Source: Phytoseiulus persimilis
Lineage: Eukaryota > Arthropoda > Arachnida > Mesostigmata > Phytoseiidae
Direction: 5' to 3'
NCBI GenBank assembly: GCA_037576195.1
Contig: CM075103.1
Coordinates: forward strand, 32,510,723-32,574,722
Length of the DNA stretch: 64,000 nt
Shown here: piece by piece, positions 1-11,100 of the stretch
Position numbering within the stretch: the stretch's first letter is position 1
Layout of the letters: every line of letters begins with the position of its first letter
Translations under genes and position numbers: made by a program
The notes under the pieces: model-generated
The model's input: the letters and a program-made list of their open reading frames with translations, nothing else
What the model was told of the DNA's origin: nothing
Database searches by the model: none

Positions 1-76
1 TCCAAGGCAAGTTATGGTCACCTCGGCAGAGTCTGGCAGCGAAAATCACGGAGCTCGAGAAGTCGATGACTTTCAG

Positions 77-1857
77 GAAATCGACTTGGCTTTCACCGTG
101 ACGTGTATCTACCCGCGAACCGGAGTTGTAGCCTTCACCTATAATTACAATGTCGATACAATCGCGTTCGTGACAAGACGCCCCCGGGAGCTTCCCGCCA
201 TTTTGACTCTCATGTGGACGTTCAATTTTTCGGTAATTCGGTTTCCATGCTCCTACGATTTGCCGAAAACTTCATCCAGGAATGACGTAACATCAAGGGC
301 GGGTGTTTGTGGTGAAAACGAGTAATTTCTCGGAATTCCAGTGCTGGTGTGCGATCTTCGCTTCCACCATCTTGACGAGTCTTGCCGCGAAACTCATCGC
401 AACGCTCGACTCTGACATCGACGATCGGGGCATTCTTCCAGGGCCTTTCATCATCTTCGGTCTCCTCCTTCGCCAAAGTAAGAACTGAAATCCCCCGATT
501 CCACCCAAAAGCTTCATCTCTTGGAAATCGCGATGGTCAGTCGCGACATCCCAAAGATCATTCCCGATACGCTACGGAGACGCTGTTTGCAGATCATGGA
601 GGTTTCCTGGTATTGGGAAATCTCAGCTATAGAATCCTGTTGTTCAGCTGGTGCATGTTCTGTTTGGTCACAACGAACGCCTTCTCCGGGTCCATCTTGT
701 CATTCCTCAATGTTCGGCTGTACGAGAAAACTGTGAATTCTGTCCCGCAACTCGAGAGGGCAATTCGTGAAGGTAAAATGACCAGTGGATCGGTGAAAGG
801 TGGCTCCTTCTCCGCGCTCATCGACGTAAGTTCACTCTCCGAGAGAGCACTGTGCGCATTCGCGGGGCTCAGAGATAGGGAGCGAGTTCTGAATGTCCGA
901 AGTTTTCAGACCCCGCCGAAAGAGAGCGAATTCCTGAAACAGCTCAAGCGCATAACTACGAAAAACCCCTCACTCATCGTCAGAGATGCCGAGGAAGGAT
1001 TGAAGAAAGCAGCGACGAAGAGGTATTACAAAACGAGCTCCCAAGGACAGCGGTTTCCTTGCTTGAGTGGGAAGTTCAATGAAACGCGGGCTTCAATCTC
1101 CGGGAGATGACCTATTATCATCATATCTATTCCGCGTTTCTGCGTTCTGTCTGGCTGGCTCATGTCAGAAGATGAGTCAGCTTTTGGGCGTCGAGGCTCG
1201 GCTAAGGATTTTTTGAATTCAGCAAGCTCTCACTGAGCAATCACTTCCGCCAGGTATGCTTTTATCGCCGCGAGAGTCACCATGATTGCCGGCGTCGCCA
1301 AATATCAGCTCGAGGAGAAACTGGTTCCCGCGAGCGACTTCATCACATCCGTGGGTGCTGGGTTCGCGGTTCAGAAAAAGTGTTACCTGAAACCAATCAT
1401 AAGTGGGATGTACGTTCCTCTGCTTTCAAACCTTGGCAAAGGAAAAGATCGTCGTGAACCAAGATATTGACATTCATGAGGACTTTGGTGGCTGATTCTC
1501 AATGATTGCGTCGTTCGCAGCCTGATGAACATTGTTGGTGCTGGACTGTACGTGAAATACTTGGGCAACGTTACCCACTCCAGAGGTCAGCCCAGCTTCC
1601 GGACACCACCGGAACGGAGCTTGCGAGTTCTGCGCGTCGAAGATGTTCTCGGACAACTGTGTCTTTTCTTTTTGGGCGTTGCGTTGTCATTAACTGCGTT
1701 CGCTGCGGAGATCGTCTACATGGGCTTCCCGGACTTCGCGCTCCGACAGCATCACCGCTCGGATCGCTTCAGCTGTTTGTCGTACGGAGGATTCTCCCCG
1801 AACAGGGGTCCCGGAGCCATATCGGTCATGAATGGCCCGTTTCGTCGGCTGAATTGA
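77..1857 (+). CDS. Divergent ionotropic receptor A, 3' part (exons 6-11), cut by window edge
   Basis: Exons 77-232, 342-477, 593-825, 910-1022, 1254-1409 and 1521-1857 join without a stop into 376 codons plus TGA. Each has GT...AG borders, and the phases (0,1,0,2,2) match the other copies here. The first exon carries the end of ligand-binding lobe S1, with an Arg (YPRTG) that aligns with the alpha-carboxylate-binding Arg of iGluRs. Exon 7 is TM1. Exon 8 holds the pore region and TM2, ending in NAFSGSILSFLNVRLY, a degenerate form of the iGluR channel motif. Exons 9-10 are lobe S2 and exon 11 has TM3 (about LCLFFLGVALSLTAFAAEIV). Exons 1-5 lie left of the window. It is the most diverged copy; for example, the Trp that ends exon 6 in the others is replaced. 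Probable chemosensory cation-channel subunit in the plasma membrane. Family is confident; ligand is unknown. Confidence 0.85.
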
Positions 1858-2282
1858 CCATTCCCTGGACATGGAGCATATCCAACCGGAATGCTTCGAA
1901 GTTTTGGGACGCTGGAGTTTTGGACCCCATTTGAGAAAATTAATATCAAGTGTGATCCGGTCGGTGATTTGTGTTCTGTTTTTTTTTCTAACCGACAAGC
2001 AACCAACGAAGCTTCAGGAGAAACCTTAGCTTCAGATCTGCCGCTCTGTAACGGAGATGTGAGCTCCCGGCACTCATGGTTCTGTCAGATCTGTGTTTCG
2101 TGCAGGCCCTTGACTGACTTCTCGATATCGGTAAACTGAAACGCGATGAAACTTCGGAGACCACTCCAATGGAGTGGCCATTCAATCTGGAGCGAACTGA
2201 GCGTTTGAATTCCGATCGTACCCCTTAAGATAGTAGCTCACAATGGTCTGGAGTTTTCCGGTCTCAAGTGGCAGTCGCTGAA
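1858..2282. other. Spacer 3' of receptor A
   Basis: I see no gene here. There is no canonical AATAAA close to the stop codon of receptor A; the nearest A-rich piece is around 1935-1955. Short open frames do not continue through plausible splice sites. Confidence 0.5.
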
Positions 2283-2549
2283 AAGGGTCTCGGCAGTTCC
2301 TCAGCACTTTTGGCCTTGGGACGGGGATTCGAATGAGATATACTGTGGCGGATACCCATCCCAAGAGAACACTTCCTGTCCAGTCGGCGAGCTCCCAGCT
2401 GCCTTGGTTTTTTTTTATAGCATCTTCTGGACCGATGAAAACCGAGCGAGATTTGGAAACTTAAAATGCTCATATCTCCGTTACCTGAAGGAGTTCAGAG
2501 CTCATGAAGCGGGTTTTGGAAAGCTCGTGAATTCCAGCATACCGATGCA
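2283..2549 (+). repeat. SINE-like interspersed repeat, left arm of inverted pair
   Basis: About 267 bp that recur as the reverse complement at 3128-3396. By eye the two match over most of their length with few indels. Each contains an internal homopolymer tract and a tRNA B-box-like string (ATTCGAATCCCC on the minus strand, near 2325-2340). This suggests a pol III-derived SINE whose polarity is the minus strand here. Family identity is not established. Confidence 0.6.
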
Positions 2550-2550
2550 T

Positions 2551-2830
2551 CCTGGATCTGACCATACTTTTTAAAAGTCTGGAGGGGTAATTCCGGGACA
2601 TATCTGACCATACTTCTCCGAATCTGGAGGGGTGATTCCGGGCCCAATCTGATCATACTTTTTAGAAGCTGGAGGGATTATTCCGGGACCGATCTGACCA
2701 TTACTTTCCAAGTCTAGAGAGGTGGTTCCAGGAGCAATCTGACCATACTTTTCGAAAGCCGGAGGGGTGATTCCGAGGACAGTCTGACCATACTTTTGGC
2801 TAACTGGGCGGCTGATTCCGTGTGTTCCAC
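2551..2830. repeat. 45-bp satellite array, about 6 units
   Basis: Roughly six tandem units of about 45 bp, each containing a form of TCTGACCATACTTTT followed by CTGGAGGGGTGATTCCGGGA. Units differ from each other by several substitutions. The same satellite makes a larger array at 56373-57300 inside intron 1 of receptor G. It lies between the two arms of the inverted SINE-like pair. Confidence 0.85.
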
Positions 2831-3127
2831 GGCTCAGAATATGATTTTTCCTGACTCGGGGCCTTCCACCATCAAATATTCTGTAGTTTAAGCATGAAAT
2901 TCGATGAATTCAGGGTGACCAACGACAGATTTTTAGTTTTTCAACCTTGACCCCTCAAATATTTTTTCGATCTGTTTATCGCATCGTGCTCGCACTGAAG
3001 GGGAGCATAATATGACACGAACTAGAAAGTGATAAACCTTCAGGGGGTGGGTCAGAAACATTCACTTTGAAGATGGCCATTTTGGAGGTCTTCAAATTGA
3101 TCAAACAAATTGATTGAGTGGAAAAAT
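2831..3127. other. Unique sequence between satellite and right repeat arm
   Basis: About 300 bp of AT-richer DNA. I see no gene, no splice-compatible frames and no clear repeat. Confidence 0.4.
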
Positions 3128-3396
3128 TGCATCGGAAAGCTGGATTCACGAGCTTCCCAAAACTCACTTTATGAGCTCAGAACTCCTTCAGATAACGGAG
3201 ATATTAGCTTTTCAAGTTTACAAATCTCGCTCGGTTTTCATCGATCCAGAAGATGTTTCATGCTATAAAAAAAATCAAGGCAGCTAGGAGCCCACCGACT
3301 GGACAAAAAGTTTTCTCTAGGGATGGGGTATCCGCCACAAAATATCTCATTCGAGTCCCCGACCCAGGGCCAAAAGTGCCGAGACCCTTTCGAGCC
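3128..3396 (-). repeat. SINE-like interspersed repeat, right arm of inverted pair
   Basis: Reverse-complement copy of 2283-2549, including the poly-A/poly-T tract (3269-3276) and the B-box-like string CTCATTCGAGTCCCC near 3347-3361. Together with the left copy it forms a potential stem of about 270 bp around a 580-bp loop carrying the 45-bp satellite. Confidence 0.6.
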
Positions 3397-6300
3397 ACGG
3401 AGAGTCTGAAGAAGCAATATTGTTTCCATGGAACTCAATCGACGAAAGAATCATTGAGTAGAAGTTGGTAGCACGCTCAGTAGAATCCTTGACCTAGTGA
3501 AATGTCAAGGAAGTGCGATTGATATCTTCCGAAACCAAGATCGACTCTGCTATTCCTTCCTACCGCCGCAGCTCTCATCTATAGGCAGATGCGGCGAACT
3601 GAGGAACTAGGAGGATGTCTTTCAGCGTATTGTACCCGAGCACGGCCAAATTCCCGCGCTGTCCCCTCGGTTGTTGCGTCGCTCGAATTCACGCCCAGAG
3701 CAGCCAGATTTGACCAGAGTGGACGTTGTTGTAACTAGAACGGGATCCCCCTCTCTCAACCTCGTCTCGGTACACGAGCCAAGGGTGGAGCGAGTGTGCC
3801 CAAAACTTCGTCATCAGAGACGAGCTTGTTAGAGAGTTCTCGAAAACGGATGATAAGCAGCACATCTCCTTCAAACCCAATCATTCATTGATAATCTCCA
3901 ATTCAATGTTTTGGTTTTCCTCGTCAGCTCTTGGTTTATGCGACTAGCATTCTCGGAACTTGGGATTCTGATTTCTGGCTGCTCCATTCTTCCGATGAAA
4001 ATCTTCATTACCAGCTTCATCACGTTATCTATTTGAGCAACTTCCCTGCAGAAGGATCCCTGTATGCGATGCTGCGAATGTAGATTGGGGCACCGCGTAC
4101 CGCACATCAGGAGAATACCGCTCATCTCGGTAGTGTTCTCTGACCAGGACGAAGTGAATTCCTCAAGCACAAGTCTCAACTTCCGGATGTAGCATTAGAA
4201 TCGGTTCGCCCCTGGATCGAAATGACTCTCAGGAGCTCTTCGACAATAGTCAAGTCGTCATGCACGCCTCGGATGGAAAACGGCAAGCTGCGTCTAGTCG
4301 AATACATCGTTCAAATGCGATCGATAATCACTCGCATCGAGAGCTGTTCTAGGCGTTATGCCTCGGCAGGCTTGTGTGACTGTTCGAGGCAGATTATCAA
4401 CAGAGCTCGGACCAGGCATTTTTCTTACGAAATCGCTATCTGAGAATGGCTCCTAGGTCACTGAGAGAATTCGAAAGTCTCAGCGCGATTTCGCAGCTGC
4501 GGTTGCGCTCCCGCTCTCAACTGCGCAAAGCGTGTCGGCGCACACATCTCGCATGCACTACGCAACTTGTACGAGTTTTCGGTTCTTTGTCTAGTTCACG
4601 AACTCTGGCAATCTGGAAAACTCTCAGATCCGGTCACTTGTGTATGCCACTGCTCTATCGATGTTCATCACGTAGTGCGACAGCCCTGGAGCATCCCATC
4701 AACACTCGCGCGTCCAATCAAAGCATTTAGCCAGATTGTCAACGACTAGTTCTTCTCATTGACTCTTCAGTTTGCTCCACGATATCGAGTCCGGACTACA
4801 GAGTTCCGCAGTCGCGGCCTCCTGGAAGAACATATTGCAGGGAACTCTTCCCAACCTCCGAAGCAGAGCGGGAGGCAAACTCGCAAGATCTTCCCCCAAG
4901 TAAGCTGGAACGTGATGGGAGGAAGTGCCCTGATATTAGAGGAGATGAGTTGAGGCGTTATCGATCATAACTATAATATTATCCGTGTTATCCAAGGAAT
5001 TCGGACGACATAATTGATATTGGAGTGAGTTCTGTGTTCCGGAGCATAGGACACCGAAGAAAATAACTTATTTGAGTCTGAGACTTCTGCCGTGAACCAC
5101 AAACATCTCGAGTTCACTGAAAAAAGTTTTAGGACGTAGGTTTCACTTTTCGTTGAGAGGAATGGCAACAGCTGCAGACACCACTCTCAGATTTCCGACG
5201 CTATGTTCGCAATGTTTCTCTGATTCCGCTTCTGGTCGACTTCTCCCAGCACACATGTGGTGTAGCTATTCCAACGGGAGCGTGACAAAGCAGCAGCCTT
5301 CACTGATATTTGAACCGATAAGCTTATGTCGCGCGATCGCACTGGGAATACTTTCCCGATATTCTGACCTGTCCGATGATGAACTGCGACGGCGCAACGA
5401 TTGGAGATACTTTGGTGGGATTCGCCGGGAAGTCGCGTGTCGTCAGCTTCTTATATGAAGATCTGAGAATTCAGAGCGAGCAATCAGCAAAGTATGCCGC
5501 CTCGTCACGTAATTGTTTTGAAAGTTACACCTGTCCAGGATCCGCTTGATGGTTCCAAGCATGGAAGCTTCTACCAAGAAGGAGCGTGCTCACGTCTTGA
5601 GATTGGAGCATCATGAACGCGTAGCACTCTGTCACCAGACAGCGGAACCGACGGGTCGCAAGTGGTTCCAGAGCCTGAGAAAGCTGGTCTGCCACTGTGC
5701 TTTGGTATTTCCCCTGAGAGACCCGACCCGAAGAGCTGCATCTCCGTTCGAAAAGATGACCAAGAGTTTGTAAGAACGACACCGATGGGTTCGTCGGTGG
5801 ATTCTCTCATTGTCCCGTTCAGCTCAACCATGATATTGATGGTTAATCCACGCTGGAAACTTGAATCACGCAGGACGGTCCAGAATGGCTTTTATTCGAC
5901 CCTCCGATCGAACATGAAGCTCTCCAGGATTCAGTTTTCAGACACAATTAGCCTAACGGAAAACTTCCGATTATAAAGTAACAGTTGATGCGGAGTCCGA
6001 AACAGCGTTCTTACCCGAGCGGGAATCCAACAGAAAGTGACCGAGTAATAACAGCTGGAAAAATATCGGAAAGCATTCCATTGCACAGCTTGGGGAGGAA
6101 CATGTCCCGCATCGGATAGTTGGACAGCCGCTCACAGTGAGAGCGCGGAAGTACACCTGGATGATCTTGCGAGCTGACGATCTCGACGGGATGATTCACG
6201 GCGTCGTCTTCTTCATCGGCCCATTCGAATTGATTTCATCGATGAAACGTGTGAGCAAACCCTGCAACACAAAGATTCTGGAGCTCGTTCTCGTTGTCCT

Positions 6301-7394
6301 GTGTGTTGGAGTGTTCTTTACCCCGATCTCTGATTGCTGGAAAGTTCTCAGTCTAAGTAGCAGCACTTGGTTTATCAGCGTTCACGCGCATGCTTTGCGG
6401 CAAATGAATGTTCGCTCAGAGTCGCGAGCGTTTTGAAGCCATGATTCTGCACATTTTTCATGATTGTGTTACACGCTGCTTCTCGATCTGGATCCAGAAG
6501 CGGTTCTGTGCATCCTAATGGGGAACGGAGCTTTGAGACGTCGTGGCTTCATTCTCTTGCATATTCAGACCCAACGAAACTTTCTTTATTGCCTGCTGGA
6601 GATGGGAGGCCCAGGTTTCCCAAGGGCTTGTTGCTGCTTTGTATACAGAAGTCTTCCGAGAGAGAGAGAGAGAGAGCGCGTTGTTGAATATCTACAAGTG
6701 AATAGGCATTTCAGGAATGGGAGAATCTTTCCGCATCTGTAGAACGATCGATTGACGCTCGCTTCTCTCGAGTTCCTGGTGATGTATCACCTGCCAGAGT
6801 TCTGCAGGGCAGGCTTGCATCGTTTGCTATTGTGTCTCTTGAAAGCACAAATTCCCGGGCAGTCGTGACGTCTTGGGTGGATGAGACGTTCTGATCTTAT
6901 TCTGGCTTAGCAAGGAAACCGGGAGCTGATGAGTGTGCTGGAATTCACTTTTGATTCCCCCTTGTGGGTTCTAATTTCCAGTCCTTCCAAGTTGAAAATG
7001 TCCTCTTGCTTGGAGTTGCACGGTTGTTTATTCGTTCTCACTGGATCAGCTAACACTTCTTGATCTCGCGCTTACACAGTTTTCCTATCCGGTACCTTCC
7101 CTCGATTGTGATCCGTGCCTGTATTCTTGGAAGCTGCTGCGGCTATTCTCAGTTCTATCAAATGACTTGAATATTTGACAATGAGCAAATGCCGAGTTCG
7201 GAGTGGATAACTCATTCCATCTTTCCGTAACATGATGCCAAACGCGTAGGAAACGCAGAGGAGCTATGAGCATTCTTGAGCTCTTTGTGAGAAGGGTCAG
7301 TATAAAAATCCGGATGATTTCATTATCGTTATATATGCTGCGGAAATTCGACCGGTGACAGGATCATTCAGACGCAAAAAACAGCATGATTCGC
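3397..7394. other. Gene-poor spacer, no recognisable gene
   Basis: Four kilobases in which I cannot support a gene. Short open frames occur on both strands. One plus frame (6137-6436, 99 codons) includes a hydrophobic run (LELVLVVLCVGVFF) that could be a membrane segment of a decayed exon, but nothing around it matches the receptor exon plan. A (GA)n microsatellite sits at about 6658-6676. Confidence 0.4.
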
Positions 7395-8118
7395 CAAAAC
7401 CGTTTCCCCAGAACCGTTTACCCGAACCCGTTTCCCTGACCAGAAACCCTCCCCTGATTCCGAGACCTCCCGAGAATATGAGGTCTTCATGCAGAGCGCG
7501 GAGTCCGAGAAAGCGGACTTCAAGGGAAGAGAGTCATGTTGAGGATCTCTCCCTGTCTGACCTGATGGATGTTGCGTATAGGAACACGGTCGCATATGCC
7601 ACTGACCCTCAATCCGGAATAAATAATTCAAGATTAGCTCAATATCACAAGAACTTACATCAGGGCTTGGCGACTTGATGCGACCCGCGCCCAAGAAGTT
7701 GCATGCTCGCCCTCTCACGGGGGGCGATTTCATCGTAAAGTGTCTCATGATCGCAGCGAACCAAGTGTGCCCTGAATCCACCGAAAAGTTCGCCGATTTG
7801 AGCTTCCCAGAAGAACCATAACTAGAAGAACCGATGACATCGTGAAGAATGTCACGGAGCAGCTCAGCCAGCGGGTGGATAACATAGAAGCTGAGAGATA
7901 CTGCCGAATATTACTCGCCAGGTTCCAGCACCGTCATTCCTGAAGCCGAACGTTAGCTACTATGGTCGGCCGACTTCGCATTTCTTCCCGTTTTCTAAGC
8001 GTTATTCGTCCCGATTCCGCGCTCTACATAGAAGCCCCTTTTACGACTCCGGGGTTTCAGGGTTTCTGGTCGGGGAAACGGGTTCGGAGGAACGGGTTCG
8101 GGGTAACGGGCTGTAACC
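7395..8118. mobile_element. Inverted-repeat element, about 0.7 kb, G/C-rich ends
   Basis: The left end (7395-7450) and right end (8059-8118) are inverted copies built from reiterated CGAACCCGTTTCCC / GGGAAACGGGTTCGG motifs with a shared AGGGTTTCTGGTC piece. Such reiterated inverted ends resemble foldback or MITE elements. I could not define a target duplication. Open frames inside (for example plus 7355-7678) have no recognisable product. Confidence 0.45.
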
Positions 8119-11100
8119 GTGACATCCTTCGCCCCGAGTCCTCTCTGATGGTTAACTTGTACCCATTGTCGGGCACTAATGCCAAGGCTGTTTTGAAGGT
8201 ACGATTCAGATTGATATATTCAGACAGAATTATGATTCGGTGTATAGCGTTGCACTTTGGTGATGAGGCCGCGGCATTGATCCGGCAGGCTGCGGCAGAA
8301 CCGTTTCCGAGGGTTCCTAGAGGGCGCCACCAGGGGGCGCTGAAACATGTGAATCCTCCATATTTCGCGTTTCTCTCATCCAGACCCCTGTAACTCCGCT
8401 CTGAAGTACCATAAAACCCTCGCAGGGAGCACGGATTATGGTTTCGCTGGAATTCTGTGATAATAGGTTACTTGGGCTCTGTTTCCAGTGCTGGAACATG
8501 AACATGAGCTATGCCTTGATAGTATAGATCTCAGGGCTCATTGAGAACGATCCACTAGCACATCAACTTCGACTCGCACTTCCTTGATAGCGTCATCAGG
8601 ATCACCAGCCAATATTGAATGCCCGGTGGTGAGCAGGATGAGCTCGAAGCCGTCCTGGGACTTCCTCGCCTCGGACGCAGGCTGCATGGTAGGTCCAACT
8701 TGACATCTCTCTCTTGGTGCCATCATGCCATGAACGTCAATTTCGCATGGATCCAGAGTCAAGTGTGCGCGGATGGCGGGTATATCTACTGTATATTTCC
8801 GTTCGACGGGATCAAAGCAACGAGGCAACCCAGGAGGCTCAAGACGCCTCCTGAAAGAACTGCCGAACACTGAGCGCACGCGCTGGCCGCTCTCAACGAC
8901 TTAACCTGGACCTCCCTCAGAACACCTGCCAGCACTTCCGCTCGAGTTGATGACAATGACCCCATGGCCTCAGCTGCGCAAACCATGGAACCATTGAGTC
9001 ACCATGGGGTGCTCGTTCGTCACGTTCGCCTTCTGTTGCACGTTGCGTTACCCCCGAATCAAAGAGGCGTTCATCATTGATCAAAGTTGCTCGTTGACAT
9101 CCCGCATAGCGTCAGCTCTCTTCAAGACCGAGGCCGAGCTGACCGGATTATTTGCCTCGGAGCATAATTGATTGATGATATTTATTGACGATCTTCTGGA
9201 TGTATTTACATTTCAAATATAACAGAAGACCCTTATTACGGGGTGATGCCTCCGTTTGTCGACGATGCTGTGATTTTCATTTCACGACATATGCTTCGGG
9301 TCCTTCCTCCTTTCCTATCTCTTGAGTTTTCTCTTCGTGTCGGTTATCATTCTTGGCGTACTGATTTAGTATGGAGTTCAGTCAACCAAACGAGCGTTTC
9401 TGAGGAATGAACGAAAAGTGCATCTCTATTTGCTGATTTGCTCCTCAGCGAACTGAGGGGACTTTTCTCTCGGACCAGCGCGATAGATGGTTGAATGGGA
9501 GAATACCAGAGCCTTCCGGATGTTATTCGCATTCTGGTGAACGCTCTGGACGCTGTGTTTTTGAGGGGGATGGCAGGATTACCATTGTTCGCTGGGACCA
9601 CCGTTCTGGGCATGATTTTTTTCCGGAAGTTTATGCAGATTGTGGTTGGGGTTATTGTGAGATTCGCACTCATCCTTCGGATCGACTATCAGCACATTGT
9701 GCATGTTCCGGATGATCATCCGATTCCAATGCTTTCATGAGAGCACCGGTCGACGATATTGGCAACAGCTCTATGGCTCCAATGACCCGGATGTGCCGTC
9801 CTTGCCCTGAGCGATCCAGTTTATTACAGATTCAGTCTATGCCCTGTACACTATGGACGAGCGACTTCAACCCGGACGCGACCCTAATTCCTGCGAACAC
9901 TCAGGAGAATTCCTGGGTTCGCCCATGATCGACATGCGGCCGAGCTCGAAGTTGTTTCCCGTGTTGTCGGTCTCTGAATCGCGAGAGCCTCACGTCCTCC
10001 ATCTCCTCCCGGACGCCCTGTAGGCTCCGCGTTCGCACTTCATTAGGTTGGCTTGTGTTGACAAACTGCATCGGCCAAGCCATCGATTCTCAATCTTGCG
10101 CGGAACCGGTTCGACTTTCTGAGGGAGATCCGACCGTCTGCGGCTTGAGAATCATCCTTCGAGCTTCGTTTGCGTTGTGAATATTTCCAGAGAGGTGGAA
10201 TGAGCTACGTCAGATGACCGAGCCTGATGTATCCACCTGGATGCTTTCGGAATTCAGCAGCTCTCTTGTCGCGGGGACCACCGGGTGTCCTATTTTGAAT
10301 GCGAATATGCAAGCGACGCCAGATTTCAACGATCCAACCAGAGGACTCGCTTTGGAGTCACGTTGCGTTTCGCTTCATCGGCAACTATCCACAACATAAG
10401 CCACGCACGGCAAGCAAATCATGCGCTTTTCCACGTCTACCGCATGAGCGCTCCACTCATTGTACTGACCCGAAGGTCAGATTGCGGGAGGGTAAGCGCT
10501 CCCATAACAGCAGCCGGTAATTCCTCAGCTGTGCCCTCTGAACCATCGGATCTCTTAACGTAATCGTGGATCCGCGGCGCCGTGGAAGTAAGATATCGAG
10601 CTTCCATCATGATTCCGATTCTGAACTCTGAGAACACAGCAAGAACCGAACAAGGCTAGCCTTATAACAACTTCTCTCGCGGGCGGTAGCGAACAGCGAT
10701 AAATGCCTAGGTATGTCAAGTCGATGAGCTCCCCGCTGGAGGCAATCCTCAGTTGGTTATTGTCCTCGGGTGGGGATTGAGCATTGCAGCAAGCTGTTAA
10801 GACAAACGCGGTGAAGCAATACCAATGCTCCGCTCCACTGAGCCCGACGCTCGACAAACATAGTTTCAAGCTTTACGCCTCCGCATCCACGAACCGAAGC
10901 ACATGTCAAAGGATTCGCTCATAAGCTCTCCATTCCCTGGCGAGTGTGCAAAGTTCAACCGGCAAGAGAGGGGATCAGGGAAAGAGTCGCTAGCTTGAAA
11001 TGAAGTGAGTCAGATACTTCTGGATAGAGTTGTCATTTCCTCGTTCTATTGCCCGGTATGCTGCCGCCAACGGAAAAATTCTCCTTTCGCTGTCCAGGAA

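Noticed and set aside
2551-2830. CRISPR-like array
   Set aside because: Units are directly adjacent diverged satellite monomers without unique spacers, in eukaryotic DNA.
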